A stretch of DNA of 15,924 bases from Planctomycetota bacterium (GCA_013151315.1 JAADIN010000259.1:1-15924); one strand, 5' to 3'. Shown: positions 1 to 6,770, numbered from the stretch's first letter. Program-made: numbers and translations. The notes: generated by a model from the sequence alone, not told the origin.

Positions 1-1453
1 GGTCTTCGTACTTGTCGGTCGCGGCGTTGTAGCCGTTGTTGCCTTTCGACTCGACGACCTTTTCGCAGACGATGCCGCCATCTTGGCCTGCATTGCTGGC
101 AATCGCCATCAACGGTGCGCGGCAGCTTCGCAAGACGATGTTGTAACCCATCTGCTGGTCGTCGCTCAGATCGGTCGGCTTGACCGTGTTGCTCGCTCGC
201 AAAAGAGCGACCCCGCCACCGGGCAGGATGCCTTCTTCCACTGCGGCGCGAGTTGCGTGCAGGGCGTCTTCGACGCGAGCCTTCTTTTCCTTCATCTCGC
301 TTTCGGTCGCGGCACCAACATTGACTTTTGCCACGCCGCCGGCCAACTTGGCGAGCCGCTCTTCGAGCTTTTCTTTGTCGTAATCGCTCGAAGCGTTGTC
401 GATCTCGCGGCGAAGTTGATCGATGCGAGCCTTGATGTCGCTGCTTTTGCCGCCCCCTTCGATGATCGTGGTGTTGTCTTTACCGATGATCACCTTCTTG
501 GCGCGACCCAGTTCGTTCAGCCCGATGCTGTCGAGCTTGATGCCCAGGTCCTCAAAAATTGCCTGTCCGCCAGTAAGCGTCGCAATGTCTTCAAGCATCG
601 CCTTACGCCGATCGCCAAAGCCAGGGGCCTTCACGGCACAGATATTAAAGGTGCCGCGGAGGCGGTTGATGACCAGCGTTGCGAGTGCTTCGCCATCGAC
701 ATCTTCGGCGACAATCAAAAGCGGCTTGCCTGCGTTCACGACGGCTTCGAGGCACGGCACCATGTCTTTGACCGAGCTGATTTTTTTCTCGTGGACAAGC
801 ACATAGCAGTCTTCCAGAACACACTCCATCGTGGCGTCGGTGACGAAGTAGGGCGACAGGTAGCCGCGATCGAACTGCATGCCTTCGACCCACTCGACTT
901 CGGTGGCAAGGCTCTTGCCTTCGTCGACGGTGATGACGCCATCCTTACCGACTTTTTCCATCGCCTTGGCAAGCATGTCGCCGATTTCCTTGTCGCCATT
1001 GCTGGCCACGGTGCCGACCTGCGACATCTCGTCGACCGACTTGATTTTGACGGCCATCTTGTGCAGTTGGGCCGTGATGTCCTCGACTGCTTTTTCGATG
1101 CCCTGCTTCATCTGCACAGGATTCACACCCGCGACAACGGCTCGCAGGCCTTCGTTAAAAATAGCTTCGGCCAACACGGTGGCGGTCGTGGTCCCGTCGC
1201 CGGCGACGTCGGAAGTCTTGCTCGCGACTTCCTTGACCATCTGGGCACCCATGTTTTCATAGGTGTCTTCCAGCTCGATCTCCTTGGCGACGGTCACGCC
1301 GTCTTTGGTGACCGTAGGCGAGCCAAAGCTCTTCTGCAAAATGACGTTGCGACCTTTGGGGCCGAGCGTAATTTTGACGGCACGGGCCAGCTTGCTAACT
1401 CCGCGACGCATTGCATCGCGAGCTTCTTGTTCGAAGACAATCATCTTTGCCAT
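1..1453 (-). CDS. groEL: Chaperonin GroEL (60 kDa), C-terminus cut off by window edge
   Basis: ATP-driven protein-folding chaperonin of the cytoplasm; it forms a double ring capped by GroES. The minus strand reads from ATG at 1451-1453 (MAKMIVFEQEARDAM...) without a stop to base 1, 484 codons. The family is about 540 residues, so roughly the last 55-60 are missing. Diagnostic stretches seen are ITLGPKGRNV near the N-terminus, the nucleotide-binding GDGTTTAT (1185-1210), GFGDRRKAMLEDIA, and RVEDALHATRAAVEEG with its catalytic Asp followed by PGGG. The last residues read are GYNAAT..., typical of the late equatorial domain. AAGGA lies about 10 bases before the ATG. groES is 66 bases upstream on the same strand, so this is a classic groESL operon. 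A long open frame on the plus strand across this gene is only its shadow. Confidence 0.98.
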   Translation of the reverse strand, partial: MAKMIVFEQEARDAMRRGVSKLARAVKITLGPKGRNVILQKSFGSPTVTKDGVTVAKEIELEDTYENMGAQMVKEVASKTSDVAGDGTTTATVLAEAIFNEGLRAVVAGVNPVQMKQGIEKAVEDITAQLHKMAVKIKSVDEMSQVGTVASNGDKEIGDMLAKAMEKVGKDGVITVDEGKSLATEVEWVEGMQFDRGYLSPYFVTDATMECVLEDCYVLVHEKKISSVKDMVPCLEAVVNAGKPLLIVAEDVDGEALATLVINRLRGTFNICAVKAPGFGDRRKAMLEDIATLTGGQAIFEDLGIKLDSIGLNELGRAKKVIIGKDNTTIIEGGGKSSDIKARIDQLRREIDNASSDYDKEKLEERLAKLAGGVAKVNVGAATESEMKEKKARVEDALHATRAAVEEGILPGGGVALLRASNTVKPTDLSDDQQMGYNIVLRSCRAPLMAIASNAGQDGGIVCEKVVESKGNNGYNAATDKYED

Positions 1454-1519
1454 GAGTGAGGTTCCTTGTGTTGGTGTGTTTTTGGAGTGAGGGGGAAACG
1501 CATGCTTACGCGTGCGGTT

Positions 1520-1837
1520 CTATTCAATGATTGCCAAGATATCGCTTTCGCTCATCAGCAGATATTCTTCGTCGTCGAGGTTGATCTGCTCGGGTGCATA
1601 GCTGGTGAACAGAATGCGATCGCCTTTCTTGACTTGCAGCTCGCCTCGGGTGCCGTCGTCGAGCAACGGGCCGGTTCCGACGGCAATGATGGTGCCGCGC
1701 GAAGGCTTGTCTTGGGCGCTGTCGGGCAGCACGATGCCGCCGGTGGTGACATCAAGCGACTCTTCACGCTCGACGACGACTTTGTCGCCCAAAGGCTGCA
1801 AGGTGACTTTACTTCGCTTCTTGGTGGCGGTTGCCAT
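1520..1837 (-). CDS. groES: Co-chaperonin GroES (10 kDa)
   Basis: Heptameric lid of the GroEL folding chamber. The 105-residue product has the complete Cpn10 pattern: LQPLGDKVVVEREE near the N-terminus, the mobile-loop region with GGIVLPDSAQDKPSRGTI, the roof-loop region GTGPLLDDGTR, VKKGDRILF, and the C-terminal DEEYLLMSESDILAIIE. The length is a few residues above the usual 95-100 because of a basic N-terminal extension (MATATKKRSK). The ATG is at 1835-1837; the only SD-like stretch, GGAGAA, lies rather far upstream. It is first in the operon with groEL, and the 66-base gap holds no obvious terminator. No CIRCE operator was found upstream; an unrelated inverted repeat sits at 1923-1963. Confidence 0.97.
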   Translation of the reverse strand: MATATKKRSKVTLQPLGDKVVVEREESLDVTTGGIVLPDSAQDKPSRGTIIAVGTGPLLDDGTRGELQVKKGDRILFTSYAPEQINLDDEEYLLMSESDILAIIE

Positions 1838-1886
1838 GGGGGGAGTTCTCCGGAGAGGGGGTGAATTTGGGATTTCTGATTTGGAA

Positions 1887-1916
1887 TTTGTAGGGGGGGT
1901 GGCTGCTGAGAGTTAA
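1887..1916 (-). promoter_or_regulatory. Weak sigma-70-like promoter candidate for groESL
   Basis: On the minus strand TTAACT (1911-1916), an 18-base spacer and TACAAA (1887-1892) each match the -35 and -10 consensus at 4 of 6 positions. The start would lie about 43 bases before the groES ATG. The inverted repeat at 1923-1963 ends just upstream of the -35. Weak evidence; planctomycete promoters are often not recognisable by eye. Confidence 0.25.
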
Positions 1917-1922
1917 CCCTCC

Positions 1923-1963
1923 AGTGCTTTGACGATCCGAAAACTGTGAAATGACAAAGCACT
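1923..1963. promoter_or_regulatory. Inverted repeat upstream of groES
   Basis: AGTGCTTTG (1923-1931) is the exact reverse complement of CAAAGCACT (1955-1963), with 23 bases between. The core AGTGCT resembles half a CIRCE (HrcA) site, but the arms are in the opposite order (AGTGCT first) and the spacer is 23 instead of 9, so it is not CIRCE. It could be an operator or a leader stem-loop. Confidence 0.45.
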
Positions 1964-2135
1964 AGTGTCGGCGCAGAGGCAGTCCGCTGGCAAGGGTGCA
2001 AAAGCAATCAGTGCGCCAAACTTGCCTACATCGCCAAGTGTTGATGCTGTAAGGGCTTAGCGAAATTGGGACCAATTGGGCCTCGCTGCCAAATTTGGCG
2101 AGAGCGGGCGCATCGCTAAGATCGAGTCGATGCCG

Positions 2136-2150
2136 CTGCCATTTTGGCAG
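2136..2150 (-). terminator. Hairpin 10 bases after the uppP stop
   Basis: CTGCCA (2136-2141), TTT, TGGCAG (2145-2150) form a 6-bp stem with a 3-base loop directly downstream of uppP. There is no U-tract on the minus strand, so it is a terminator candidate only by position. Confidence 0.3.
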
Positions 2151-2159
2151 TCCGGCAAC

Positions 2160-2957
2160 TCACCACGAATAGCGCCAGGCGATCACCGCGAGGCCAAGCG
2201 GCACCAGATAGTAGGCAAACCTTGCCAGACGACCTCGCTGGACCAAACGAATCAGCAGCTTCAGAGCCCCAAAGCCAACTAGCATCGAAACCACAAATCC
2301 GACGGCGAGCGTTGCCAAAGGAGTGCTGGGAGAGCTTTCAAACATTTCGATCGACTCGAGCAACCCAGCACCAGCAATGGCGGGGATGGCCAACAGAAAA
2401 GCAAAGGTGGCCGAGGCTTCACGCCGCAACCCAACGCTTAGGCCAGCGGCAATGGTCGCCCCGCTACGCGAGATGCCCGGCAGCAAGGCCACGGCTTGAA
2501 ACAGGCCAATCGTGAGCACCTTGCGCCAACCGAGTTGAGAGTATTCTTTCTCGCCTGCAGCGAGCCGTTCGGACCAGACAAGCAACAAAGCCGTGATCGG
2601 GAACATCCATCCGGCCAGCAACACGTTTTCGAGAATCAGCGCGCTCTGCTGCTCAGGTATCCCCTTTTTGAGTAGTAAACCGAGCACGGCCGCAGGAATC
2701 GTCCCGAGTATCAGCAGCGGTATCATGCGTCGATCGGAACCAAACAACCGTACAATTTCGTGCCGGTAGAAAACGAGTACCGCCGCCAAAGTTCCCAGAT
2801 GTAGGACGATGCTCACCTCGAGCAAATCCTGCACAGGCGGACGACCCATCGCTTCTAACAGCCCGTTGGCAACCAATAGGTGTCCCGAGGAGCTTACCGG
2901 CAGGAACTCGGTGAGCCCCTGAACGATGGCCAAGAGGATAATTTCCCAGAGCGACAT
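2160..2957 (-). CDS. uppP: Undecaprenyl-diphosphate phosphatase UppP (BacA family)
   Basis: Integral membrane enzyme that hydrolyses C55-PP to C55-P, recycling the lipid carrier for cell-wall and polysaccharide synthesis; overproduction gives bacitracin resistance in E. coli. The 265-residue length is typical. Both signature motifs are seen: QGLTEFLPVSSSGH at residues 13-26, with the acidic residue and His used in catalysis, and PGISRSGAT at 160-168 with the conserved Ser and Arg. Most of the protein is hydrophobic (about eight membrane segments), ending in a basic/aromatic tail. The ATG is at 2955-2957. It is transcribed away from the zinc-ribbon gene. The left arm of a long inverted repeat begins 10 bases upstream of the ATG, so any promoter or ribosome site must lie within that repeat. 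Confidence 0.96.
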   Translation of the reverse strand: MSLWEIILLAIVQGLTEFLPVSSSGHLLVANGLLEAMGRPPVQDLLEVSIVLHLGTLAAVLVFYRHEIVRLFGSDRRMIPLLILGTIPAAVLGLLLKKGIPEQQSALILENVLLAGWMFPITALLLVWSERLAAGEKEYSQLGWRKVLTIGLFQAVALLPGISRSGATIAAGLSVGLRREASATFAFLLAIPAIAGAGLLESIEMFESSPSTPLATLAVGFVVSMLVGFGALKLLIRLVQRGRLARFAYYLVPLGLAVIAWRYSW

Positions 2958-2966
2958 AGAGAGTGG

Positions 2967-3047
2967 AGGCGGTAGGCTTTAGACTGGAGGTGGTAGATTG
3001 ACGACTTCTTCCCAACCCTACCGCCTCCAGCCTAAAACCTACAGCCT
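2967..3047. repeat. Large imperfect inverted repeat filling a divergent intergenic region
   Basis: Bases 2967-2996 pair with 3018-3047 around a 21-base loop. Of 30 positions 26 are Watson-Crick pairs and one is G-T; the mismatches are 2983/3031, 2977/3037 and 2971/3043. The left arm contains GGAGGYGGTAG twice (2965-2975 and 2986-2996), and the right arm holds its complement. It spans 81 of the 94 bases between the two start codons. Confidence 0.85.
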
Positions 3048-3051
3048 AAAA

Positions 3052-3423
3052 ATGGGTATTCGGTTTCTGTGCCCCAACGGGCATAAATTGAACGTGAAAG
3101 CATTTCTTGCCGGCAAGCGAGGAATCTGCCCCGATTGCGATGCCAAGTTCATCGTGCCCCAGCATAGCGATGCGCTGGCTGTGCCTATCGACGCTGAGGT
3201 TCCGGCATCGGTTGAGCCGCCCCCGGTCGTCCCCAGCGCCCCGCTGCCTTCGACGATCGAACCCCCGGCAATCGAAATAGCCACGCAACCGTTGTCGCCC
3301 AAACTGCGAAAGCCGAGGCCCAGCAGCCGAAGGGAACGAGCTCGAAGAGTTTCGGTCGCTTTGGGTGCCCTGGTTCTCCTGTTGGCCGTGGCGCTCGTGA
3401 TGGTTCTGTGGTACCAAAATTGA
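3052..3423 (+). CDS. Small zinc-ribbon protein with C-terminal membrane anchor
   Basis: Predicted 123-residue protein of unknown function. The N-terminus (IRFLCPNGHKL ... GICPDCDAKFIVP) has a zinc-ribbon pattern with Cys7, His11, Cys26 and Cys29. I recall this motif from many planctomycete proteins. A Pro-rich linker (about 38-85) and a strongly basic stretch (KPRPSSRRERARR, about 86-99) follow, then one hydrophobic segment at about 101-120 ending in WYQN. That order implies a tail anchor with the zinc ribbon in the cytoplasm. I chose the ATG at 3052 because the motif starts straight after it; an in-frame TTG at 2998 would add 18 residues translated from the repeat. There is no Shine-Dalgarno site, since the preceding bases belong to the inverted repeat. 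The partner is unknown. Confidence 0.75.
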   Translation: MGIRFLCPNGHKLNVKAFLAGKRGICPDCDAKFIVPQHSDALAVPIDAEVPASVEPPPVVPSAPLPSTIEPPAIEIATQPLSPKLRKPRPSSRRERARRVSVALGALVLLLAVALVMVLWYQN

Positions 3424-3610
3424 AAAGGGGTAAAGAAAGGCCCGCGAATCACACGAAAAGACGCGAAAAAGATCATTTTTCTATTTTGTAGTCTGTTATC
3501 GTAGAACACTTCTTTTGCAGTCTTCTTTCGTTATTCCGTCGTGGTTCAAACCTTGCGCTGTAGTACTAGCGGGCGTACTTTTGCTGGGTTTTGAGATATT
3601 GGGCAGCGCA

Positions 3611-3650
3611 TAAAAAATGCCGGGGTTCGATTGCTCGAAACCCGGCATTT
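3611..3650 (-). terminator. Intrinsic terminator of the Cys-rich protein gene
   Basis: Bases 3615-3630 pair with 3635-3650 (16 positions, one G/A mismatch) around a TTGC loop, giving a long GC-rich stem. On the minus strand it is followed by a run of six T (3612-3617). It lies 28 bases past the stop codon of the gene at 3678. The stem is symmetrical and could also stop plus-strand transcripts from the zinc-ribbon gene. Confidence 0.85.
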
Positions 3651-3677
3651 GCTTTTACTCTATTATTTACCTGATGC

Positions 3678-4241
3678 TCAGGTCGTCGAATCGCCTTCAG
3701 GAGCCTCAGGAGCGGCTTCAATGGCAGGCGTTGGAGCTTCGACTGCTGCACCACCACAGTTGGTGCAACCTTCGACAGCACCTTGGATGACAGCGCCTTG
3801 GATGGCCTGGCCACCACACGAGCTGCAACCCTGAATAATCTGGGCACTACCACACGAATTGCAACCTTGGGCTTCGCAACCACAAGTCTGGACACAGCAG
3901 TTCTTGCGGGCCTTGCGTTGCTCGCGACGGCTAGGGCAGCAAGTATTGCAGCTATCGCAGCTTGCCAATTGAGTTTCGCAACCGCCACAAGCAGGAGTGG
4001 CAATAGCAGCGGAGCAACCACCACAAGCGGGAGTGGCTTCAATGCAGGCAGGTGCGGCTTCGCAGCAAGGAGCAGGCTGGCAGCACTCGTTTTTCGAACG
4101 ACGGGGTGTGCGACACTTCTTGGCTGGCTTGCAGCACTTGTTGCGATTGAACAAGCCGGCTTCTGCCTGGCTCTGACCAACCACTGCAAATGCAGCGACC
4201 AACATCATCAACGCGGCGGTCCATGTAATAACTCGGTTCAT
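3678..4241 (-). CDS. Secreted Cys-rich protein with repeated CxxC motifs
   Basis: 187-residue protein of unknown function. Residues 1-28 form a clear Sec signal peptide (hydrophobic core AALMMLVAAFAVV, likely cleavage after AEA). The mature part has 26 Cys, many in pairs or CxxC units: KCC, ECC, PCC, two ACGGC units, CDSCNTCC, CGC, CNSC, CSSC, CTNC. Short repeats are seen (PACGGC twice; IQGA twice). The tail is acidic and Pro/Ala-rich without Cys (AAVEAPTPAIEAAPEAPEGD). The pattern fits disulfide-rich envelope proteins or metal-binding CxxC proteins, but no known domain is recognised. The ATG at 4239-4241 follows AGGGAGAT with good spacing. It has its own terminator (3611-3650) and a plausible promoter (4342-4369), so it is a single-gene unit. 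Confidence 0.85.
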   Translation of the reverse strand: MNRVITWTAALMMLVAAFAVVGQSQAEAGLFNRNKCCKPAKKCRTPRRSKNECCQPAPCCEAAPACIEATPACGGCSAAIATPACGGCETQLASCDSCNTCCPSRREQRKARKNCCVQTCGCEAQGCNSCGSAQIIQGCSSCGGQAIQGAVIQGAVEGCTNCGGAAVEAPTPAIEAAPEAPEGDSTT

Positions 4242-4547
4242 CTCGTATCTCCCTCTGAAACAAAAAACTGGGCAGTGAAAACGAGTTAGTCTATCCCGGT
4301 CGCAGCGGCTGACTGTGCCGGTTAGCTAACTTAGGCCGACCACAATAACATGGCCAGATGGAGTGTCAAGTGGCTAGATTTAGGGAATATCCTCAACCAG
4401 TTTTTAACCAGTTTTTTCAGTCCGGCAGGTCGAAGAAAGTCTGCGCGCCCCTGGGAAGCCAAAAGGCGGCCGAACCTCAGCAAGATAATGCTAATCATTT
4501 TAGAGAGAACGACTTAGGTCGTTTGTCGGAGGCAAGTTGCCTCAGCG
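4242..4547. other. Intergenic region upstream of the Cys-rich gene (306 bases)
   Basis: No gene is seen. It contains the promoter candidate at 4342-4369, phased AACCAGTTTTT repeats (4395-4405 and 4406-4416), and small hairpins near the end of the neighbouring lipoprotein gene (AACGAC/GTCGTT at 4508-4523; GAGGCAA/TTGCCTC at 4529-4543). The latter two may end minus-strand transcription but lack U-tracts. Confidence 0.7.
4342..4369 (-). promoter_or_regulatory. Sigma-70-like promoter of the Cys-rich protein gene
   Basis: On the minus strand a perfect -35 TTGACA (4364-4369), a 16-base spacer and TATTGT (4342-4347, 4 of 6) point at the Cys-rich gene. The transcript would start near 4335, giving a leader of about 95 bases. 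A/T tracts lie upstream at 4401-4417. Confidence 0.5.
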
Positions 4548-5078
4548 CTAGCGGGTCGGAGTCTGTTGGAACGGGTCTTGAGAAGGTTGTCTCGCCTGAC
4601 GAGAAATTCCGTCACCTTGGCCCGGCGTGCGCGGGGCGGAAGTCCCCATCAACTGGCCAGGATTTTCGAAGTCCACCAGAATCGGAGGCCGATCTGGCCC
4701 CATGTGGGCGGCCATCCCCGAGATTCGCCAACCCACGTCGGTCAGCCGGAGTCCCCACGTCATCGTTTCGTCCTGGCTCTGTCCGTCGGCGTCGCGTTCG
4801 ATCCAGACCGACTCGACGAAGGCCTTGTCCGCTTCGAACATTTCGACCTTGCCGACGCGGAATTGCGCCGTCTCGCTCGCCGGAGGCGCAAAATCCATGT
4901 CGTTTTCCTTGATCCGCTGAAGGGCCAACGGAGTCAATTTCGTACTCGCCGATTCGGAGTTGCCTAGGCGAACTGCTTCCAGAAACTCGGCAACGACGTC
5001 AGCCGGTGCATCGGGCTTCGCACAGCCGATGGCGGCAACGATCACCACGGCAACGATTGATAACAGGGGTTTACGCAT
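4548..5078 (-). CDS. Small lipoprotein, unknown function
   Basis: 176-residue predicted lipoprotein. The N-terminus MRKPLLSIVAVVIVAAIGC has basic residues, a hydrophobic core and a lipobox ending at Cys19. The mature region starts ADVVAEFLEAVRLGNSESA and goes on with LTPLALQRIKENDMDF, VGKVEMFEADKAFVESVWIE and WGLRLTDVGWRISGM. That helix-then-strands pattern resembles NTF2-like/DUF4878-type lipoproteins in which a short helical start precedes a beta sheet (inferred by eye). The last 30 residues are Gln/Pro-rich and probably disordered. The frame is open further upstream (to 5291), but that part translates the 5105-5136 palindrome and carries no signal, so the ATG at 5076-5078 is preferred. It follows the ATPase gene on the same strand, 122 bases away with the palindrome between. 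Confidence 0.8.
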   Translation of the reverse strand: MRKPLLSIVAVVIVAAIGCAKPDAPADVVAEFLEAVRLGNSESASTKLTPLALQRIKENDMDFAPPASETAQFRVGKVEMFEADKAFVESVWIERDADGQSQDETMTWGLRLTDVGWRISGMAAHMGPDRPPILVDFENPGQLMGTSAPRTPGQGDGISRQARQPSQDPFQQTPTR

Positions 5079-5104
5079 AGGGAGACTCCATGGACGGTCG
5101 ATCG

Positions 5105-5136
5105 CAAAGCCAAGGGGTTGCAACCCCTTGGCTTTG
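5105..5136. repeat. 32-bp perfect palindrome (intergenic family copy 1)
   Basis: CAAAGCCAAGGGGTTG (5105-5120) is followed directly by its exact reverse complement (5121-5136). It lies between the ATPase stop (5201) and the lipoprotein start (5078), both on the minus strand. Related copies are at 8366-8395 and 13501-13530. No U-run follows on either strand. Confidence 0.95.
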
Positions 5137-5200
5137 TGGGAGGCGGGAGTCTGGCAAAAACGCCAACCGCAGTCAAGAACATGACCAAGCACTCGTGCTA

Positions 5201-6703
5201 TCAACCGGCGATATGACCGATATCCGAGTCTTGCTGGTCGCGCTGAAAAAGTGCTAGCTGCGCTTCGAAGGTTGCGGCATCGACTTTCCACGAGGGCCGG
5301 CTATCGACATGCGCTTGGCAATGAGCCACCAGCACCCGATAGAGAAACTTGAATAGCTGCCGTGGCACACGCAGCGAAGCAAACGCCTCGATCAATCGCG
5401 AGTCGTCAATGCTCTCGTCGAAAAGATCTCGCAGCTTCGCCGAATCGCCTTCCTCGCCACAAGCGGCCACCCGAGAGTTGGCCAAATCGTAGAGCGATTG
5501 GCCCGTCCACTGTAGCGACGGAATCATGTTTTGCTTATCGAGCCGCGCCCGTTGGTAGAAATCGTGATCCTCATTCTGTACGTATTCCGACAACTCGATC
5601 GGAAGCAACAGCTTGAGCCCGAGCCCTGGCTGTTTGAGAAATTTGTTGTCGAGCATCGACCAAATCAAGCCACGCATGTTTTCTAGCGAGCCATTGATCA
5701 AATGCGGCTCATCGACTCGATCGACCAGCACCACCACGCCCGAAAACCCGAGCGCCTTCAGCAGTCCCTGGAACTTGTAGAGCAGTTCGTAGCGGTCGTC
5801 GGTACGCTTCTTGTTGGGCAACGGCTGGCCATTGATATCGCGTCCAGAAAACTGCATGAAGACTTGTCGAAGCGGGTTCACATCGCGATTCACGCAGCGC
5901 AGGTTGCGCGAAACGCCAAACGCTTGTGCCCACCATCGCCACACTTGGGCCAGCCATGGAGACCAACCCAGCGCCATGATCAGCCAAGGCCAAACGGAAG
6001 TCGTGAGAAGCGTCCAATCTTTTTTCCACCACAAGACGTAGTACAACACGGCCGCCTTCACCGCGACACCGAGGCCGCGGGTCGCCCAGTTTCGCCAGGG
6101 TACGTACCACAGTTTGCGACGCAAACGAACCCAACGAGACTGAAAAGCCTCGGTCAACGAATTGTCATAGCATGCGGCCAGCAAGAGCAAGTCGCGCCGT
6201 TGAAAATGATCGAGCCTGCGAATCGCATCCTCGGGAATCGCGTTGGCTGCCGAACCGCTCGGCTGGGCAATGCCCAACAGTCGGTCGACGAGACTCGTGA
6301 CCCCCAACGAGAGGATCGCATCCATGTGGTCCCACAGTTTCCACTCGGCCAAAACTTTGGCCGGGTTCCGCCGTTTGCGACCGCTAAGTCGATCGGCAAA
6401 GCGATCGAGAAACGGGTTAAAATCGTCGTACTCGATGACAAACGATCGCCCCGTCTCGTGCTCTCGGTTGTGCTCTTCGAGTTGGGCAGCGACCTGCAGC
6501 CGCATGGCCGTCTTGCCCGCCCCTTTTTCGCCAAACACGATCGATGTGGCAGGGCTCGAAGGGTCGCCATAGACCTTGTCCCAATTGGGATGAAAAGTAC
6601 TCGTGCGACAGCGGCCCAAAAAAACCGGGTCGGTCTGCGCATCCTCGTCCGCAAACGGATTGGCGGTCAGCCCGTAGTGAGCAAGTAGGTCGTGAAGATT
6701 CAT
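5201..6703 (-). CDS. P-loop ATPase with Trp-rich membrane insert between Walker A and Walker B
   Basis: 500-residue NTPase of unknown role. Walker A is GEKGAGKT at residues 58-65, after a conserved-looking start (HYGLTANPFADEDAQTDPVFL) that recalls ExeA/TniB-type ATPases. Walker B is VVVLVDRVDE at 323-332. Between them, about 191-258, lies a basic/aromatic stretch with two hydrophobic segments (about 209-226 and 233-252) holding 14 Trp in 68 residues. A membrane insert inside the ATPase core is known from KAP-family NTPases, so that topology is a fair analogy, but I cannot confirm the family; a Sll1717-type P-loop ATPase is an alternative. Later parts include LLLPIEL (sensor-like strand, about 365-371) and RVPRQLFKFLYRVL (lid-like). 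The ATG at 6701-6703 lacks a good SD. The gene follows the sigma-54 regulator by 87 bases on the same strand. Confidence 0.8.
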   Translation of the reverse strand: MNLHDLLAHYGLTANPFADEDAQTDPVFLGRCRTSTFHPNWDKVYGDPSSPATSIVFGEKGAGKTAMRLQVAAQLEEHNREHETGRSFVIEYDDFNPFLDRFADRLSGRKRRNPAKVLAEWKLWDHMDAILSLGVTSLVDRLLGIAQPSGSAANAIPEDAIRRLDHFQRRDLLLLAACYDNSLTEAFQSRWVRLRRKLWYVPWRNWATRGLGVAVKAAVLYYVLWWKKDWTLLTTSVWPWLIMALGWSPWLAQVWRWWAQAFGVSRNLRCVNRDVNPLRQVFMQFSGRDINGQPLPNKKRTDDRYELLYKFQGLLKALGFSGVVVLVDRVDEPHLINGSLENMRGLIWSMLDNKFLKQPGLGLKLLLPIELSEYVQNEDHDFYQRARLDKQNMIPSLQWTGQSLYDLANSRVAACGEEGDSAKLRDLFDESIDDSRLIEAFASLRVPRQLFKFLYRVLVAHCQAHVDSRPSWKVDAATFEAQLALFQRDQQDSDIGHIAG

Positions 6704-6730
6704 GGGAAGACGTCCGGATTTGAACTAGCC

Positions 6731-6770
6731 GCCGCGATCTGACAGGAATAGCCGCGATCTGACAGATCGC
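6731..6770. repeat. 15-bp direct repeat ending in a palindrome
   Basis: GCCGCGATCTGACAG occurs at 6731-6745 and 6751-6765. The second copy runs on to form GCGATCTG-A-CAGATCGC (6754-6770), an 8-bp inverted repeat. It lies between the regulator stop (6791) and the ATPase start (6703). Confidence 0.85.

Larger units (their letters stand above)
1838..2159. other. Intergenic region between groES and uppP (322 bases)
   Basis: No gene is seen here. The part next to groES holds a weak promoter candidate, an inverted repeat (1923-1963) and a T/G-rich stretch with GAATTTG repeated 21 bases apart (1863, 1884). The part next to uppP holds a 12-bp palindrome GCCAAATTTGGC (2088-2099), a GCATCG/CGATGC inverted repeat (2110-2115 and 2128-2133) and a hairpin just past the uppP stop (2136-2150). 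Confidence 0.8.

Noticed and set aside
83..1459. Long plus-strand open frame (458 codons) across the chaperonin gene
   Set aside because: It is exactly antisense to GroEL, which shows full family motifs on the minus strand. The plus frame has no recognisable domain.
1923..1963. CIRCE operator upstream of groES
   Set aside because: The half-sites are in the opposite order and the spacer is 23 bases, not 9.
3783..4289. Plus-strand frame rich in Ala/Thr across the Cys-rich gene
   Set aside because: It mirrors the repetitive Cys/Gly codons; the minus frame has a signal peptide, ribosome site, promoter and terminator.
5702..6688. Plus-strand open frame of 328 codons
   Set aside because: Antisense to the P-loop ATPase; composition is Arg/His-rich shadow sequence with no domain.
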